A DNA stretch of 64,000 nt from Sphaerolaimus hirsutus (lineage: Eukaryota > Nematoda > Chromadorea > Monhysterida > Sphaerolaimidae): contig OZ038456.1 of NCBI GenBank assembly GCA_964036195.1, positions 3,348,001 through 3,412,000 of the forward strand. Reading direction: 5' to 3'. The notes under the pieces were generated by a model, which was not told the origin of the DNA, searched no databases, and saw nothing but the letters and a program-made list of their open reading frames with translations. Of this stretch, positions 61,500 through 64,000 are shown one piece after another. A program made the position numbers and the translations under genes. The number at the start of each line of letters is the position of its first letter. Within the stretch, counting starts at the first letter, position 1.

Positions 61500-62500
61500 A
61501 ATAATACCGTAGTCGCGAACTGAAATGTATACGTTGTGTCGAGTATCTATACGGCTAGGAAAAATTGAAGTTGCGATATAATGTGCAGAGAAAAACCATT
61601 TGCATTGTTTTACCAAACCTCCCGTTTTGATTGCTAATCGTTAGACAAACACCTCCGGAACTTTGGTATTTATACGCGCAAAAAAATTTTAATAACGAGC
61701 GAAACCCCGTATATAAACCCAATTTTAAAATAAAAAAGTCTGTCACAGACATACAGAAAAGTTGTCGCGTTGACAGATATTTTCCAACTAAACACAATCC
61801 ATAGTAATACACTAATGCTCGAAAATACATACTTTTCATAAACGAATATTTTTCAATTATGTTTAGGCACCTTCGAAAATCTACATTCAATACACAGACA
61901 TCATCCATAAGCTTATGACGTAATAATGACGTCATATTTGAATTCTCCATTCTGCATACATATTTAAAGGTAGGGCGCCACAAGTCGATTTGTCGGTGCC
62001 CCACGTCGATGAAGTAAAAAATTGCACGTGAAAAAATCCGTTTTTCCACACGATGCACAGACGATTCAAAAGCAACTCACAACGTGAATATTAGCGGTAG
62101 CTGTCACTTAGTGCTGTATTTGGGGACTTTCATTCCAAAAGTTAACATATCCAGATTTTTCGATTTTTCAATTCGCATTTTAAAGTTTGGCGCTGGCCCG
62201 GCAGCGCCATGTTTGGGCGACAAAGCTTGCCCTGCACTTTTCAGATATCTCGGACATTTGTCTACAATTTTTGTATCCCTAAATTTTGTCGGCTGGTAAA
62301 TATTTTGGGAGTTATGTCATATTTTGTAAACCACCCAAAATAAGGAGTAAATTTGAAAATTTGAACTTGAAATGTGAATAACTTCCTAACGGTGCATCGC
62401 AGGGCAAAACCAATTACACCACTGAAAAGCCCTTTTCGAAGAGTACCCAAACCTAAATTGTCAGATCTATATTTATACCCGTACTCGATTTATAGAGCAA
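61500..62500. other. AT-rich DNA, nothing recognised
   Basis: No supportable gene; only weak ORFs on both strands. Confidence 0.4.
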
Positions 62501-62504
62501 AATA

Positions 62505-62760
62505 AATTTGGAAATTCATGTATGCACATTTGGAAATGAAACTTTATTTTGTATGGGAAATCCGGCCGGCTCTTCGCGAGCGATCCGGAGCACGCGTGCA
62601 CTTTTGGAAATGAAACTATTTTTTGGATATCTGCACTTATGAAATGAAACTCCGGTGGTCCGACATGGATATGTGCACTTACGAAATGAAAGTCCTGTTT
62701 TTCATAGGGGATCTGAGATGGATATGTGCACTTTCGATATGAAAATTGTGATTTTTACAA
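62505..62760 (+). repeat. diverged tandem repeat GATATGTGCACTT(A/T)CGAAATGAAA
   Basis: Four to five units of about 55-65 bp sharing GTGCACTT.CGAAATGAAA. Confidence 0.65.
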
Positions 62761-63108
62761 AAAACGGTACCACTGTATCTCGGGAACGAAATGGACTATA
62801 ACGCTGATTTTTTTACCAAAATGGGCAGAATTATACGTGGATGTCGAATCCACAGCTAACTCGATTTTTCTGGATTTGGCGCTTGTGAACTTTTGGAACG
62901 GAAGTCCCCATTTACTTTAAGGCGGTGTTTACACGGATTCTTTGTGACGACAAAAATTGTGATTTTGTCAACCATGTTTTTGGGTGAAACCCAATAAGTA
63001 GATAGATCGGACGCCCCAATTTATCATTATTTGATCGACCCCATTACATGGAACAATAATTAATTTTTATACATTACGCAATAATGCACAGCAGATAATG
63101 TATTTTTC

Positions 63109-63200
63109 TTGTTGTCGTCGGTTTGTCGGAGGGTTTGTTCTACGCGGCCTCGCTAGTGCGGCCGCGTAGAACAAACCCTCCGACAAACCGACGACAACAT
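63109..63200. repeat. perfect hairpin, 40-bp arms, 10-nt loop
   Basis: GTTGTCGTCGGTTTGTCGGA is answered by its exact complement ending at 63199. The loop is TCGCTAGTGC. It is flanked by two direct copies of (GC)GTTTACACGGATT at 62927 and 63347, suggesting the core of a fold-back element. Confidence 0.85.
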
Positions 63201-63795
63201 GAAAAAGTGTGATCTAGTGTGCGTGATTAGGGAAATTATGGAATTTGATGTATGCCCCAGGCAGTGAAGCTGGCACAATCACCATCAATTGAGGTATCTC
63301 ACATGTAATATATTTCACGTTGATTCCACAAGAACAGTTAGGCAGCGTTTACACGGATTTTTGGGTGACAACAAAAAACAAAAATGACACTTTAAAAAGT
63401 TTCATAAGTCGATTGTTAAGTTCCATATTTTCGAGAAAAGGTGGTTGAGTATATGTAGTACTGAGGGGTATATGCATGTGAAATTTCATTCATATTGTCT
63501 TGGTCGTTAAAGAGTGATAGACCACTGCATTTTTTTGTTGTCGCCGGAAGTTGTTTTTGATTCCGACAAAATTCCGACAAATCGAGAACATTTGATTTTG
63601 AGTGTGACGAACAGCAAATTCATCGCTGTGATCGTCACGCACATATCGTAGTGACACAGAAAAATGGCTCAAAGTCGTCACGAGCTGTGAACGTGTTTTT
63701 TCAGTGATGACAATGTGTCTTTTATCTGAAACATCACAGCAAAATATTTTGTGAGTGTGTGATAGGTGGAATGTGAATTTTTCACTAGTTTATAT

Positions 63796-64000
63796 TAGGG
63801 TTCAAACGGGACCGTGGTCCCGGTACATGGTTCGGCAAAAAGTCGGGACTGGGGCGGTCCCGGTCCCGGTCCCGGTCCCGACACCCCAGTCCCGGTCCCG
63901 GTCCCGGTCCCGACAATTGAAAAAGGCCAGTCCCGGTCCCGGTCCCGGTCCCGACCACCCAGTCCCGGTCCCGGTCCCGGTCCCGGAATTTTTCAGTGGT
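63796..64000. mobile_element. TAGGGTTCAAACGGG element with CCCGGTCCCGGT repeats, clipped
   Basis: Same left end as 49550 and 53447. Interior is CCCGGT hexamer repeat; the right end lies outside the window. Confidence 0.7.

Noticed and set aside
61555-62058. 167-codon minus-strand ORF
   Set aside because: AT-rich, Phe/Tyr/Ser-rich with no domain or splice context; likely chance, though not excluded.
63130-63180. rho-independent-type terminator
   Set aside because: The hairpin is far longer than such terminators, has no T-run, and the DNA is eukaryotic.

Overview
This window is nuclear DNA of a multicellular animal, most likely an invertebrate. It holds two spliced host genes in many short exons with GT-AG introns (a translation initiation factor eIF5 gene and a Cys-loop ligand-gated channel gene), a long coding-dense LTR retroelement, and many nested non-autonomous DNA transposons. 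There is no sign of bacterial organisation. A 200-base assembly gap lies at 35380-35579.

Region 1 (1-17090) is an almost complete LTR retroelement read on the minus strand. Its two LTR copies look identical over the 1.2 kb that can be compared, so the insertion is young; the left LTR runs off the window. In minus-strand order it carries a leader, one very long ORF (Gag capsid, CCHC zinc knuckle, envelope-like glycoprotein, aspartic protease, first part of reverse transcriptase), a second frame (rest of reverse transcriptase, RNase H, integrase with GPY/F-like tail), and a separate 1323-residue ORF that is a UPF1-like superfamily 1 helicase. Two things are unusual: the glycoprotein lies between Gag and protease in the same reading frame, and an LTR element carries a helicase gene.

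Region 2 (17989-27852) is a Cys-loop ligand-gated channel gene on the minus strand, reconstructed here in 11 exons (566 codons). It has a signal peptide, the Cys-loop, a PAR motif before TM2 (the anion-channel hallmark), TM1-TM4 and a long cytoplasmic loop. Its introns are filled with MITEs, and two of them have MITE ends at or next to the splice donor.

Region 3 (about 28-47 kb) has no gene that can be called with confidence. It is made of nested elements: TA-flanked MITEs with long G/C tracts, fold-back elements with CAGAGTTGTT ends, hAT-like elements with verified 8-bp target duplications (three filled with CGGAAAACGGAAA-type repeats, one holding a BEL/Pao pol fragment), a 2.5-kb palindrome with minisatellite arms and a 1.6-kb palindrome. 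A VHS-like exon near 42.6 kb and some GC-rich blocks are possible host remnants.

Region 4 (47395-58014) is a complete eIF5 gene on the minus strand. Ten coding exons join in phase to give 437 residues, with the conserved Arg15, the four-cysteine zinc site and the C-terminal W2 domain with an acidic tail. Two possible leader exons, or pieces of another gene, lie upstream at 58949-60817.

Region 5 (about 58-64 kb) is mostly transposon debris with a perfect 40-bp-arm hairpin, a possible plus-strand exon at 61.2-61.5 kb, and a CCCGGT-type repeat element running off the right end.
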